NCBI GenBank assembly: GCA_041181065.1
Contig: JBEGQI010000324.1
Location: forward strand, 1-46,430
Direction: 5' to 3'
Length of the DNA: 46,430 bases
Source: DSYF01 sp041181065
GTDB taxonomy: Bacteria; Verrucomicrobiota; Verrucomicrobiia; Limisphaerales; DSYF01
Notes under the pieces: generated by a model
Databases searched by the model: none
The model's input: the letters and a program-made list of their open reading frames with translations, nothing else
Told to the model about the DNA's origin: nothing
Shown here: in pieces, positions 8,301-16,710 of the stretch
Layout of the letters: every line of letters starts with the position of its first letter
Numbering within the stretch: the first letter of the stretch is position 1
Position numbers and translations under genes: made by a program

Positions 8301-9728
8301 TCAGGGATGTTCGACGCGGAAGCCGATGTCCGAGCGACGTTCGGAGGAACTTGAGCCTACGCTGACCTCGCCGTCGTCGTCTTTCCGGTCCGGCCCGACG
8401 GAATAGATCAAGTAACCGCGTTCAGTCTTCTTCAGCAATAATGGTTTGCCGGTGAACGGGTCTTCCAAAGCACCAGCGCCAACGTCGCTGAGCGTTGCGG
8501 GCAACGCGCCTCGATGAGCGAGGCGATAGCGTTCCACCGCCAGCGCTGCGAGTGCGCAGCGCCGGGAGGCTTCAAGCCGCGCCGCCTTTTCGCCGGCTTT
8601 TTCCAGCGCAGGCATCAGCATCAACGTCAGAACTTTCGGCGGGAAGGTGCGCGCGCGTTTGGACATCGTTTCGAAAGCGTTCTTGAGTTCGTCGGTAGCC
8701 GCGTAATCCGGTTTGCTGAGCGTGCGGATGATTTCCTCGTAGGTTTCGCCCATGAGCCGCTTCTCGGCGCCGGTCATGCCGAGCCATCGCATCGCGCGAA
8801 ATCCGAAGGCACTGGCCGCGGGCGAGGGGGTTTCATCGCCTGGCCCGAAATTGACGAGGTTGGCGATTTGTCCGGGCGGGGCATCCAGCACATCCCACCC
8901 AAAAGTCCGTTCGCCGATCATCGCGCGTTTCATGCCGTCGTCCTGTTCGAAGGAATTCAAGACTGCCTCCAACTGCGCACACTCGGCACTGGTCAACGTC
9001 CGCACCTTCAACAACCGTTCACTGGTGCTGATCGCGATCTGGTAACAGGCGATGCGCACAAGCTGACCGATGAGCAGCGGGTCAGCCTTCTGGCAATCGC
9101 CCACGCGTCCGATGTCTGCGATGGCTGCAATGGCCCGTGCGTTGTCCTTGGCCGCGGTGGCATCCAAGGCTTCGAGCGCGAAAAATTGCGCTTCCTTTTT
9201 CAACACCGCGAGTTCGGGCAGCAGCATGGCGTAGCTCTGCTTGAAGTCATAGTTGGCACTGTAGGCCTTGAGCTTTAACGCCGCCCGCACGTCTTGCATG
9301 TGCGCCTTTTTCTGGACGAGAAATTCCCGCACGTCCGCGAGCACTGCGGCGCTGATCCCGTTGGTGTAGTCCAGCCGGTTGCCACCCACGAGCGGCAGCG
9401 TCTGCTTGAACTTTTCATCCTGCCGCGCGGGGAGCGGGCGGGTGCCATTCATGTAAGCCGTCCAAAATGGCGAATCTTCCGCCATCCACACCTTCATCAG
9501 GGCACGATGAATATTCTCCGCATCGGGCACCTGTGGATACGCCTCGGCCAACTCGCGGAGGGTGACGGGTTCGCCGCGTTGGCGGGCCGCGGCTTCAAGC
9601 CGGGCAACGGCGCGGTTGTTGGACATGCGCCAGAGCGCGTTCCAAAGCAGGAGAACGGCGATGAAGGCGAGGAGTCCCAGGCCGATGATACGACGGAGGC
9701 TGAGCTTGCGTGTTGTGGTGTTGTTCAT
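8301..9728 (-). CDS. Membrane-anchored protein with pseudopilin-like C-terminal motif, unknown function
   Basis: The 475-residue protein has one N-terminal transmembrane helix (about residues 13-32, GLGLLAFIAVLLLWNAL). A long soluble, helix-rich region follows, containing several Leu/Ala/Arg stretches. Near the end it reads AALAVERYRLAHRGALPATL, then DPFTGKPLLLKK, YLIYSVGPD and DDDGE. This tail resembles the C-terminal part of type II secretion major pseudopilins (compare DPWGNDYQYR and DIWSRGSDG in the GspG at 44992), although the N-terminal prepilin motif is missing. Proteins of this layout seem common in Planctomycetes and Verrucomicrobia. No function is known. It may be transcribed after the rluE-like gene, 39 bases upstream. 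Confidence 0.75.
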   Translation of the reverse strand: MNNTTTRKLSLRRIIGLGLLAFIAVLLLWNALWRMSNNRAVARLEAAARQRGEPVTLRELAEAYPQVPDAENIHRALMKVWMAEDSPFWTAYMNGTRPLPARQDEKFKQTLPLVGGNRLDYTNGISAAVLADVREFLVQKKAHMQDVRAALKLKAYSANYDFKQSYAMLLPELAVLKKEAQFFALEALDATAAKDNARAIAAIADIGRVGDCQKADPLLIGQLVRIACYQIAISTSERLLKVRTLTSAECAQLEAVLNSFEQDDGMKRAMIGERTFGWDVLDAPPGQIANLVNFGPGDETPSPAASAFGFRAMRWLGMTGAEKRLMGETYEEIIRTLSKPDYAATDELKNAFETMSKRARTFPPKVLTLMLMPALEKAGEKAARLEASRRCALAALAVERYRLAHRGALPATLSDVGAGALEDPFTGKPLLLKKTERGYLIYSVGPDRKDDDGEVSVGSSSSERRSDIGFRVEHP

Positions 9729-9767
9729 TGATGTGTCATCCAGTTGGACCGCGCCCGGCGGATTTGC

Positions 9768-10331
9768 TCACGCCAAAACGGCCTGTCGTTCGGCGGCGTC
9801 CAGCTCACGCCATTGGCCCGCCGCCAAATCGTCCAGCGTGAACTGTCCAATCCGCACGCGCAGCAAGCGCAGCGTCGGGTGCCCGATGGCGGCGGTCATG
9901 CGGCGGACTTGCCGGTTCTTGCCTTCGACGAGCTCAAGCCCGATCCAGCAGTCGGGAACATTTTTGCGGAAGCGGATGGGTGGCAAGCGCGGCGAGACGG
10001 TGGGTTGCGGTTCCAACCGCCAAGCGCGGCACGGCAACGTCTGGCGGCCTTGGATGACCAGCCCGCGTCCGAGTTGCGCGAGGGACTCGGCGCTCGGGAT
10101 GCGTTCCACTTGCGCCCAGTATTCGCGTTCGTGCGCGTGGCGCGGATGCAGGAGGCGCGTGTTCAGGCCGGGTTCATCGGTGAACAGCAGCAACCCTTCG
10201 CTGTCGGCATCAAGCCGGCCGATAGCGTAAACGTCTTTGGGGAAACGGAACTCGGCGAGCGTGCGATTTGGCGAGCCATCGGGGGTGAACTGCGACAGCA
10301 CGCCAAACGGCTTGTGAAACGCGAGCAGCAT
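9768..10331 (-). CDS. rluE: RNA pseudouridine synthase, RsuA/RluE family
   Basis: Converts a uridine in rRNA to pseudouridine. The 187-residue protein lacks an S4 RNA-binding domain and begins directly with the catalytic fold (LLAFHKPFGVLSQFT). The family signature GRLDADSEGLLLFT contains the catalytic aspartate D41, and the ENGKNRQVRRM-type motif appears as EGKNRQVRRMTAAIGHPTLRL. The short length and absence of S4 match RluE, which modifies 23S rRNA, rather than RsuA or RluB. The gene starts 8 bases after the TonB receptor stop and probably shares its transcript. Family assignment is firm; the exact target nucleotide is inferred from length and motif only. Confidence 0.88.
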   Translation of the reverse strand: MLLAFHKPFGVLSQFTPDGSPNRTLAEFRFPKDVYAIGRLDADSEGLLLFTDEPGLNTRLLHPRHAHEREYWAQVERIPSAESLAQLGRGLVIQGRQTLPCRAWRLEPQPTVSPRLPPIRFRKNVPDCWIGLELVEGKNRQVRRMTAAIGHPTLRLLRVRIGQFTLDDLAAGQWRELDAAERQAVLA

Positions 10332-10339
10332 GAGCCCGG

Positions 10340-12499
10340 TCAGAATCTTGCGGTGATGGCGACGCCGATTGTGGCGGGATTGCCAGGCTGGAGCACGAGT
10401 TGATCGGGCTGCAGGGCGTAGCGCAGGTCGAGGGCATTTGCGGCGTAGTGCTGATCAAGCACGTTGCGGCCGAAAACGTAGATGCTCCAGATCTTCGTGT
10501 CGTAGCCGAGGCGGGCGTTGAGCAGCGCAAAGGCAGATTGCTTGGCGGTGTTGTCCTCAGTGAGATAGTAGTCACCGAGCGCCTGCACTTCGACGCGGGC
10601 GTAAAGGCCGCATGGGAGACGATATTGACCGGCGATGTTGGCGGTGAATTCCGGCACGAAGCTGATGCGTTTGCCGTCGAGTGAGACGCCGTTGACGGAG
10701 TCGAAATAGCGGTTGTATTCGGCGTGCGTGTAACCGAGGCCGCCGGTGAATTCCCAGCCGGCTGCCGGGCGGGCGGTGACTTCGAGTTCCGCTCCCCACG
10801 TCGTGGCGCGGTCGGCGTTCTCCACGTAGGACTGCGAGGGGTCGGCGCCGTTGAGGCGATAAACTTGATAGTCCTGCGTGTCGGTGTAGAAGAACGCGAG
10901 GTTTGCGCTCAGGCGGTGTTCGGCCCAGTCGGATTTCAGGCCGGCTTCGTAATTCCAACTGCGCGCGGGATCGAATTTGGATTGCGCGGGATCGTCGTTC
11001 GACGCGTTGAAGCCGCCGCTCTGATAGCCGCCGCTGAAGCTGGCGTAGCCGAGGACGTTACTGTTGAAATGCCACGCGGCGCCTGCCTTGGGAACCAGGT
11101 GCGTGAAGCTCATGTCGGTATCGTAGGCGCCAAACGAGTTTGTGAACGCCCCGGCCGGAAAGTCAAAGAAGGTGGAGGTGGGACTGGAAACAGTCTTGCT
11201 GCGGTTGATGGAGCGAACGTCGTGATTGAGGCGCAGACCGCCGACGAGATCGAGTTGATCATTCACCGACCACGTGGCTTGGCCAAATCCGGCGTAGGTC
11301 TGGCCATCGCTGGTGGCCAGCGTGCGAAACGTTGTGGGCGGGCCGGAGACGAAATTGGGCGCGAGGGTGATGGGTGTGAATTCGTCGCTGCCGGAATCAG
11401 TCTTGGCGCGGGTGTCGGCAAAGAAGAGGCCAGCGAGCCATTTCACCTTTTCGCCGGCGTTAGGCGATTGGACGCGGATTTCTTCCGACCACGTTTCTAC
11501 TTTTGGACGGGAGAACCCGTTCCGAAGCTGAAGGCTGGTGAAGTCGAAGTCCTGTAACAGATCTTGTTGCCAATCACGATGCGTCGTGACAGATACCAAT
11601 CGCACCTCGCCGGCATCATAACCGACGCGCAACGCCTGACCGAAGGCGTCGGTATTGTTGTAGCCGTCGATATTGCGGCGCACGCGGAACATGCTTTCGT
11701 CCGTGGTTCCGGGCGGGAAAAGGGTGGTGGGATAATACGTGGGGATGAAGTCGTCGCGGTAACGGTCGCCGGTGAGTGTGAGGGAGATGTCGATCTTTTC
11801 GGTCGGCGTCCAGCGGAGCACGGCACGGCCGCTGAGGGTCTCGCGGTCATCGGCACGCGAACCGGTGGTCAGGTTGCGGACAAAGCCGTCTTGTGTGGAG
11901 AATAGCCCGGAAATACCGAGTGCAAGCTGGTCCTTTGCCACCGGGCCACTGATGCCGAGCTGATAGCTCTGTTCATCGTAGCTGCCGAAACCGACGTTCG
12001 CGTGACCGTGCCAGTCGTTGCCGGGCTGCTCGGTGCGGATGTTCATCACGCCCCCGATGCCGTTCGCGCCAAACAAAGCTGCCTGCGGTCCGCGATAGAA
12101 CTCAGCCTGTTCCACGTTATAGAGCGGCAAGCCGCGCGAGGCGAGGTCCACGAACGGCACGTCATCTACGTAGAGCGCAACGGTGGGTTCGCCGAGGAGG
12201 AAATTATTTTCGCGGAAGCCACGCAACGAGAAGCGCGGCGTGCGCTGGTTGTTGCCGTCAAAAAGGGAGGTGTTCGGCGCGATGGCTGTGAGGCCGCGCG
12301 TGTTGTCGAAGTCGCCGCGCTCGAATAAATCGCCCGCGACGACCCCGGCTGCAATGGTCTCGGGCTGCTGCAAGGCGGGCTTCTCGCCAATGACCGTGAC
12401 CGGCGGGAGTGCGGAAGGTTCGTTGGTGATGATGTTTTGAGCGGTGGCCGTCATGGCGGCCAGCGTAAGGCAAAGTGCGGGAGCAAGTTTGTAATGCAT
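10340..12499 (-). CDS. TonB-dependent outer-membrane receptor
   Basis: Predicted outer-membrane beta-barrel that imports a metal complex or other large ligand using TonB energy. The ATG at 12499 gives 719 residues with a classical signal peptide (MHYKLAPALCLTLAAMTATAQ-type); a longer in-frame start at 12565 would bury it and is rejected. Next comes a TonB-box-like stretch (PPVTVIGEKP), then a plug domain with FSLRGFRENNFLLGEP, YVDDVPF, VEFYRGPQ-type (EFYRGPQAALFGANGIGG) and VMNIRTEQP. The barrel shows alternating aromatic strands and ends with a terminal phenylalanine (AITARF), the usual signal for barrel assembly. The plug resembles iron-siderophore receptors of the FecA/Fiu type. The ligand cannot be determined; no siderophore or vitamin genes are adjacent. 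Confidence 0.9.
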   Translation of the reverse strand: MHYKLAPALCLTLAAMTATAQNIITNEPSALPPVTVIGEKPALQQPETIAAGVVAGDLFERGDFDNTRGLTAIAPNTSLFDGNNQRTPRFSLRGFRENNFLLGEPTVALYVDDVPFVDLASRGLPLYNVEQAEFYRGPQAALFGANGIGGVMNIRTEQPGNDWHGHANVGFGSYDEQSYQLGISGPVAKDQLALGISGLFSTQDGFVRNLTTGSRADDRETLSGRAVLRWTPTEKIDISLTLTGDRYRDDFIPTYYPTTLFPPGTTDESMFRVRRNIDGYNNTDAFGQALRVGYDAGEVRLVSVTTHRDWQQDLLQDFDFTSLQLRNGFSRPKVETWSEEIRVQSPNAGEKVKWLAGLFFADTRAKTDSGSDEFTPITLAPNFVSGPPTTFRTLATSDGQTYAGFGQATWSVNDQLDLVGGLRLNHDVRSINRSKTVSSPTSTFFDFPAGAFTNSFGAYDTDMSFTHLVPKAGAAWHFNSNVLGYASFSGGYQSGGFNASNDDPAQSKFDPARSWNYEAGLKSDWAEHRLSANLAFFYTDTQDYQVYRLNGADPSQSYVENADRATTWGAELEVTARPAAGWEFTGGLGYTHAEYNRYFDSVNGVSLDGKRISFVPEFTANIAGQYRLPCGLYARVEVQALGDYYLTEDNTAKQSAFALLNARLGYDTKIWSIYVFGRNVLDQHYAANALDLRYALQPDQLVLQPGNPATIGVAITARF

Positions 12500-12530
12500 G
12501 GGCGGATTGCTTCTGAAAATCGGGTGCGGC

Positions 12531-13778
12531 TTAAACCGGCGGGGTGATGGCCCAGACTCCGTCAATCATGCTGGCCGCCACGCTGCCGACGTGGTTCAAA
12601 ATGGACTCGTGGATGTTCTCCAAGCGGCGTGGCGCGGGCAAGGCGATTAAGTCCGCGCACGCACCGGCGCGCAGTTCGCCGAGGCGACCGGCGTGACCGA
12701 GCGCCCGTGCGGGGTGCAATGTGACCATTTGGAGAATGGTTTCCGGGGACACAGAGGGGAATCGACGCGCGAAAGTTCGCATCTCTTCAAACAGGTTTAG
12801 TTCCACGCTTTGCCGACGTGGCTTCTCGACGCTCGCCAGGCTGTCGGTGGCGAGCGAGACGTTGACGTTTGCGGAACGGAGGGCTTCATATGGAAACGCC
12901 TGATGCCGGAAGTAGGCGTGGCTCCGCGGGCAATGGACCACATGTGTCCCGCGTTTTCCGAGCAGTTCGGCGTCGCCGGACGCGAGGTAGTTGACGTGGA
13001 TGGCGAGAAGGTTCGAGTTCAACGCCCCGGCGCGATCCATCTGCTGCACGGGTGAGGCCGAGCCGCAGTCGGAATTGTTGCGCTCGTTGCGTTGCAACCA
13101 TTCGTGCATCTCGCCCTGCGCGTGCATGAACATCTCGAACTCCTGGTCGGACTCCGCTAGGTGGGTGGTGGCTCGCCAGCGCCGGCGGCGGGTGATGCGG
13201 GCCGCGAGTTTGAGCAGCTCTGGCAACGTGGAATAAGGTGCGTGCGGCGAGAGCCAGGCTTTACAGCGGGGATGTTTTAATCTGGCGATGCGTTCCAGCG
13301 ATTCCTTCAGGATGTCCGCCGGTTGGCGCCGTGCGCGGATGCCGGTCATTTCGAGGAATGAGAACACCCGGAGCGGCGTCGCGTTCCACATATCGGGCAG
13401 CAGCGTTGGCACGGCCTCGATGTCGCCAACAGTGGTGGTGCCCGTCTTGAGCAGCATCTGTGCGCCCTTGCGCCACGAGAGTGCAAAATCCTCGTCGGTC
13501 CAAAGCCCCTTGGCGATAGTGATGAGCTTGATCCAATCCGTAAACCGGCGCGGCGGCTCGAATTCACCGGCCATGTCGGTGTAATCGAGATGGCAATGCG
13601 CGTTGATGAGGCCCGGCAGGATCGCGACATCACCGAGGTCAACAGGTTTGAATTTTGTGGCGCGCGCGAGATCGCGCCATGGGCCGACTGCGCGGATGCG
13701 CCGCCCGGAAAGCAACACCGCGCCGTCGTCAATCGGCGGCGACGAAACCGGAACGACGACGCGGGCGCGAAGAAGCAT
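12531..13778 (-). CDS. Amidohydrolase / deaminase of the TRZ-ATZ (MtaD-like) family
   Basis: A 415-residue metal-dependent hydrolase. The metal ligands of the family are visible: HxH (H61, H63 in INAHCHLDYT), H206 in THLAES, H261 in AIHVNY and D312 in LATDSLAS. The N-terminal beta-sandwich (MLLRARVVVP..., GDVAILPGLINA) and C-terminal ADLIALPA segment are typical. SPHAPYST and HCPRSHAYF place it near S-adenosylhomocysteine/methylthioadenosine deaminases, with aminodeoxyfutalosine deaminase of the futalosine menaquinone route as a real alternative. No other mqn gene is in the window, so the substrate is open. It lies 31 bases upstream of the TonB receptor on the same strand, and 25 bases after the hibernation factor gene. 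Confidence 0.85.
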   Translation of the reverse strand: MLLRARVVVPVSSPPIDDGAVLLSGRRIRAVGPWRDLARATKFKPVDLGDVAILPGLINAHCHLDYTDMAGEFEPPRRFTDWIKLITIAKGLWTDEDFALSWRKGAQMLLKTGTTTVGDIEAVPTLLPDMWNATPLRVFSFLEMTGIRARRQPADILKESLERIARLKHPRCKAWLSPHAPYSTLPELLKLAARITRRRRWRATTHLAESDQEFEMFMHAQGEMHEWLQRNERNNSDCGSASPVQQMDRAGALNSNLLAIHVNYLASGDAELLGKRGTHVVHCPRSHAYFRHQAFPYEALRSANVNVSLATDSLASVEKPRRQSVELNLFEEMRTFARRFPSVSPETILQMVTLHPARALGHAGRLGELRAGACADLIALPAPRRLENIHESILNHVGSVAASMIDGVWAITPPV

Positions 13779-13803
13779 CGAGGGACTTCAGCTTAGCGCT
13801 GGC

Positions 13804-14151
13804 TTACGTTTCCTGACGGCGACGTTTGAGTTCGGCGGCGTCCTTGTGGCGGGCTTCCTTGCGCTTCAAATGCCGCTTGCGGATCTGCTGCTCAATCTTC
13901 TTCGTGACCTTGTCGATGGCGGCATAGAGATCCGCGTCGTGGTCTTCCGCGTAAAGGTCCGGTCCGCGCACGCCGAGGCGGATACTGCAACCAAACTGTT
14001 TCGCCGGCGTCCGGGTATGATCATTCTCAACGATGACACGCGCGTCTACGGCCCAACGGTCGTAGTGTTCGAGCTTGTCGATGCGGTCAAGAATGTGTTG
14101 TTCGATCCCTGGAGTGAGTTTGATGTTGTGCGTCGATAGAACGAGCTTCAT
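13804..14151 (-). CDS. hpf: Ribosome hibernation-promoting factor (HPF/YfiA family), short form
   Basis: Binds the 30S subunit and silences ribosomes during starvation or stationary phase. Starting at the ATG at 14151 gives 115 residues; an upstream TTG at 14184 adds eleven residues not typical of the family. The domain opens MKLVLSTHNIKLTPGIEQHI, continues with LDRIDKLEHY, a DARVIVE strand and GCSIRLGVRGPDLYAEDHDADLYAAIDKVTKKIEQQI, the standard beta-alpha-beta3-alpha HPF fold. It ends with a very basic tail (RKRHLKRKEARHKDAAELKRRRQ), and has no long-form C-terminal dimerisation domain. An AT-rich 94-base gap separates it from hypE upstream, so it may have its own promoter. Confidence 0.9.
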   Translation of the reverse strand: MKLVLSTHNIKLTPGIEQHILDRIDKLEHYDRWAVDARVIVENDHTRTPAKQFGCSIRLGVRGPDLYAEDHDADLYAAIDKVTKKIEQQIRKRHLKRKEARHKDAAELKRRRQET

Positions 14152-14245
14152 ATCTGCGCTCAAGATGCGCCGCGTCTTTCCCAAAATCCAGTGAAAGGAA
14201 AAATAATTTTTTGAACGCGGCCAAGGCCATAACGAACTATTGCGC

Positions 14246-15298
14246 TCAGCATATTCGGGGCAGTTGTTCGCCGCTTGGCATGTCGAGAATCCGGCTGGCG
14301 CCGATCGCGCTGCGCAAGGTCACCAACGGGGCGGCCCTTTCGGCAACTTTCCCAATCACCGCCGCATTGGAACTCGCCTCGTGCTGCTTCAGGATTTCAA
14401 CGGCCCGGGTCGCATCTTTTGCCGCGACAAAGGCGACGAAGCGACCCTCATTCGCGACGTGGAGTGGATCGAGGCCGAGCATTTCGCACGCGGCGTGAAC
14501 ATCCTCACGGACGGGCACCGCTTTGTGTTCGATGGCGATCTTCACACCCGCGGCTTCGGCGATTTCATTCAGCGCACTTGCCAATCCGCCACGCGTCAAA
14601 TCGCGCAGGCAATGGATTTCCAGACCGGCGTCGAGCAATGCTTTTACGGGTTCATGCACTGGAGCGGAATCACTCTCAATCGTGCTCTCGAACTGCAAAC
14701 CCTCGCGCACCGCCATGATCGCCATGCCGTGTCGCCCCAGATCGCCGCTCACGATCACCGCGTCACCGGGCTGAACGCTCGTCGGTGCGATGTTGAGCGA
14801 GTGCTCCATGACGCCGATGCCCGTGGTGTTGATGTAAAGCCCGTCGCCTTTGCCCTTGTCCACGACCTTTGTGTCGCCGGTGACGATCTGCACGTCGCAG
14901 CGTTGCGCCGCGTCACGCATCGAAGTCACCACGCGCCACAGCGTCTCCATCGGCAGCCCTTCCTCGATGATGAAACCGCAACTCAGATAGAGCGGCCGCG
15001 CTCCGCTCATCGCCAGATCGTTCACCGTGCCGTGAATCGCCATCGAGCCGATATCGCCGCCCGGAAAGAACAGCGGTCGCACGACGTAAGAATCCGTCGT
15101 CATTGCGAGCTTGCCGGGCGGAACGGTGAATTGCGCTGAGTCGTGTCGCGAGTCGAGGATCGGATTTCTGAACGCCTTACCGAAGACGTTTTCAAGCAGT
15201 TGATGCATCAACTTCCCGCCGCCGCCATGCGCCATCAGCACGTGTGGATACTGCTGGATGGGCAGCGGACAACTCGCGTTGAACTCAGGCGTGCTCAT
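14246..15298 (-). CDS. hypE: Hydrogenase maturation protein HypE (carbamoyl dehydratase)
   Basis: Uses ATP to dehydrate the carbamoyl group that HypF places on its C-terminal cysteine, giving the thiocyanate from which the CN ligands of [NiFe] hydrogenase are made. The 350-residue protein has the AIR-synthase/PurM-like layout: AHGGGGKLMHQLLENVF near the N-terminus, DSAQF, TTDSYVVRPLFFPGGDIG, HGTVNDLAMSGA and GDTKVVDKGKGDG. It ends PRIC, so the reactive thiol is C350, as in known HypE. The start overlaps the hypD stop by 4 bases (ATGA), so the two are translationally coupled in the order hypF-hypC-hypD-hypE. Confidence 0.97.
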   Translation of the reverse strand: MSTPEFNASCPLPIQQYPHVLMAHGGGGKLMHQLLENVFGKAFRNPILDSRHDSAQFTVPPGKLAMTTDSYVVRPLFFPGGDIGSMAIHGTVNDLAMSGARPLYLSCGFIIEEGLPMETLWRVVTSMRDAAQRCDVQIVTGDTKVVDKGKGDGLYINTTGIGVMEHSLNIAPTSVQPGDAVIVSGDLGRHGMAIMAVREGLQFESTIESDSAPVHEPVKALLDAGLEIHCLRDLTRGGLASALNEIAEAAGVKIAIEHKAVPVREDVHAACEMLGLDPLHVANEGRFVAFVAAKDATRAVEILKQHEASSNAAVIGKVAERAAPLVTLRSAIGASRILDMPSGEQLPRIC

Positions 15299-16407
15299 TT
15301 GGTTAAGACAGCTTCAGTCGCCGTGTGTCGCCGATAGCGATAGTAGGCCGCACACGCGCCCTCGCTCGAAACCATAGTCGCGCCCAGCGGATGTTCCGGC
15401 GTGCACTTGCCACCGAACGCCGGGCACTCATGTGGTTTCTTCAAGCCCTGCAAAATCAGACCCGCGATGCAATCCGCCGGCTCATCCACGCGTCGGTCGG
15501 CGACGCCGAACTTCCGTTCCGCATCGAACGCTGCATACGCCTCGGCCAAGCCCATGCCGCTCTGCGGAATCTCGCCAACGCCCCGCCACTTGCGCGGCAC
15601 GACCTTGAAAACTTTCTTGATGAGTTCCTGCGCCGGTTGATTTCCTTCTCGTCGCACCGAGCGCGCGTATTGGTTCTCCACTTCCGCGCGACCGGACTCC
15701 AGTTGCTGCACGGTCATCAGGATGCCGTGCAAGATGTCGAGCGGCTCGAAGCCCGTCACCACAATCGGCACGCGATACTTCGCGGCGAGCGGCGGATATT
15801 CCTCGTAACCCATCACCGTGCAAACGTGCCCCGCCGCTAGAAACGCCTGCACGCGGCAGCTCGGCGACGACATCAACGCCTCGATCGCCGGCGGCACGAG
15901 CACGTGCGAGATGAGCATCGAGAAATTCTTCAGCCCCTTCTGCGCCGCTTGAAACACCGCCATCGCCGTCGCCGGCGCGGTGGTTTCAAAACCCACGCCG
16001 AAGAACACAACTTCCTTCGCCGGGTTTTGTTCTGCGAGTTTCACGGCATCGAGCGGCGAATAGATCATCCGCACATCACCGCCCTGGGCTTTGACGGACA
16101 ACAGATCCGTCGTGCTGCCCGGCACGCGCAGCATGTCGCCGAACGACGTGAAGATGACGCCGGGCTTGGCGGCGATTTCAAGCGCTTTATCAATGACCTC
16201 CAACGGCGTCACGCACACCGGACAGCCCGGCCCGTGGATAAGCGTGATATGTTTTGGCAACAACTCATCAATGCCGAACTTCACGATGGCGTGCGTCTGG
16301 CCGCCGCAGACTTCCATGATAGTCCACGGCTTCGTGGTGATGCGATGAATCTCCCGCGCAAACTTCTGCGCCAGCTCGCCGTCGCGATATTCGTCGAGAA
16401 ACTTCAT
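15295..16407 (-). CDS. hypD: Hydrogenase maturation protein HypD
   Basis: Iron-sulfur scaffold that, with HypC, assembles the Fe(CN)2CO unit for [NiFe] hydrogenases. The 370-residue protein shows the conserved cysteine motifs MEVCGGQTH (C34) and HGPGCPVCVTP (C62 and C65), then SFGDMLRVPGS, the redox-active and Fe-binding core of the family. Later cysteines include CGGKCTPEHPLGATMVSSEGACAAYYRY-type residues near the C-terminus that ligate the [4Fe-4S] cluster. It overlaps hypC upstream and hypE downstream by 4 bases each. Length and motif content are normal for HypD. Cytoplasmic. Confidence 0.97.
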   Translation of the reverse strand: MKFLDEYRDGELAQKFAREIHRITTKPWTIMEVCGGQTHAIVKFGIDELLPKHITLIHGPGCPVCVTPLEVIDKALEIAAKPGVIFTSFGDMLRVPGSTTDLLSVKAQGGDVRMIYSPLDAVKLAEQNPAKEVVFFGVGFETTAPATAMAVFQAAQKGLKNFSMLISHVLVPPAIEALMSSPSCRVQAFLAAGHVCTVMGYEEYPPLAAKYRVPIVVTGFEPLDILHGILMTVQQLESGRAEVENQYARSVRREGNQPAQELIKKVFKVVPRKWRGVGEIPQSGMGLAEAYAAFDAERKFGVADRRVDEPADCIAGLILQGLKKPHECPAFGGKCTPEHPLGATMVSSEGACAAYYRYRRHTATEAVLTK

Positions 16408-16709
16408 GCCGAGTCTCCGTTGGGTAGCGAGCGAGGCGGGGCGTTCTCCTGAGAAATAAACTGATCCGCCGCGAGTTCATCGAGTTCGCCGATCTGCTTC
16501 AGGTAGCCGAAAACTTTCTGCGCCTCATCCTCGTCCACCTTGCTCAGCGCGAAACCGACATGGACGATCACGTAATCGCCGACCTGCACGTCCGGAACGT
16601 AAGCGAGACTGGCCTCCTTCACGACGCCACCGAAGTTGATGCGCCCCATGCGCGTGATCGGGTCATCACCGCTGATGCTTTCAACTTTTCCGGGGATTGC
16701 GAGACACAT
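16404..16709 (-). CDS. hypC: Hydrogenase maturation chaperone HypC
   Basis: Small OB-fold chaperone that carries the Fe(CN)2CO group with HypD and delivers it to the hydrogenase large subunit. The 101-residue sequence begins MCLAIPGKV, where C2 is the essential residue, and contains the GDYVIVHVGFALSKVDEDEA segment with the conserved histidine. It is slightly longer than the usual 75-90 residues because of an acidic and then polar tail. There is only one HypC-type gene here, so it may serve both large subunits (HyaB and HoxH). It starts 1 base after the hypF stop and overlaps hypD by 4 bases. Confidence 0.96.
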   Translation of the reverse strand: MCLAIPGKVESISGDDPITRMGRINFGGVVKEASLAYVPDVQVGDYVIVHVGFALSKVDEDEAQKVFGYLKQIGELDELAADQFISQENAPPRSLPNGDSA

Positions 16710-16710
16710 G

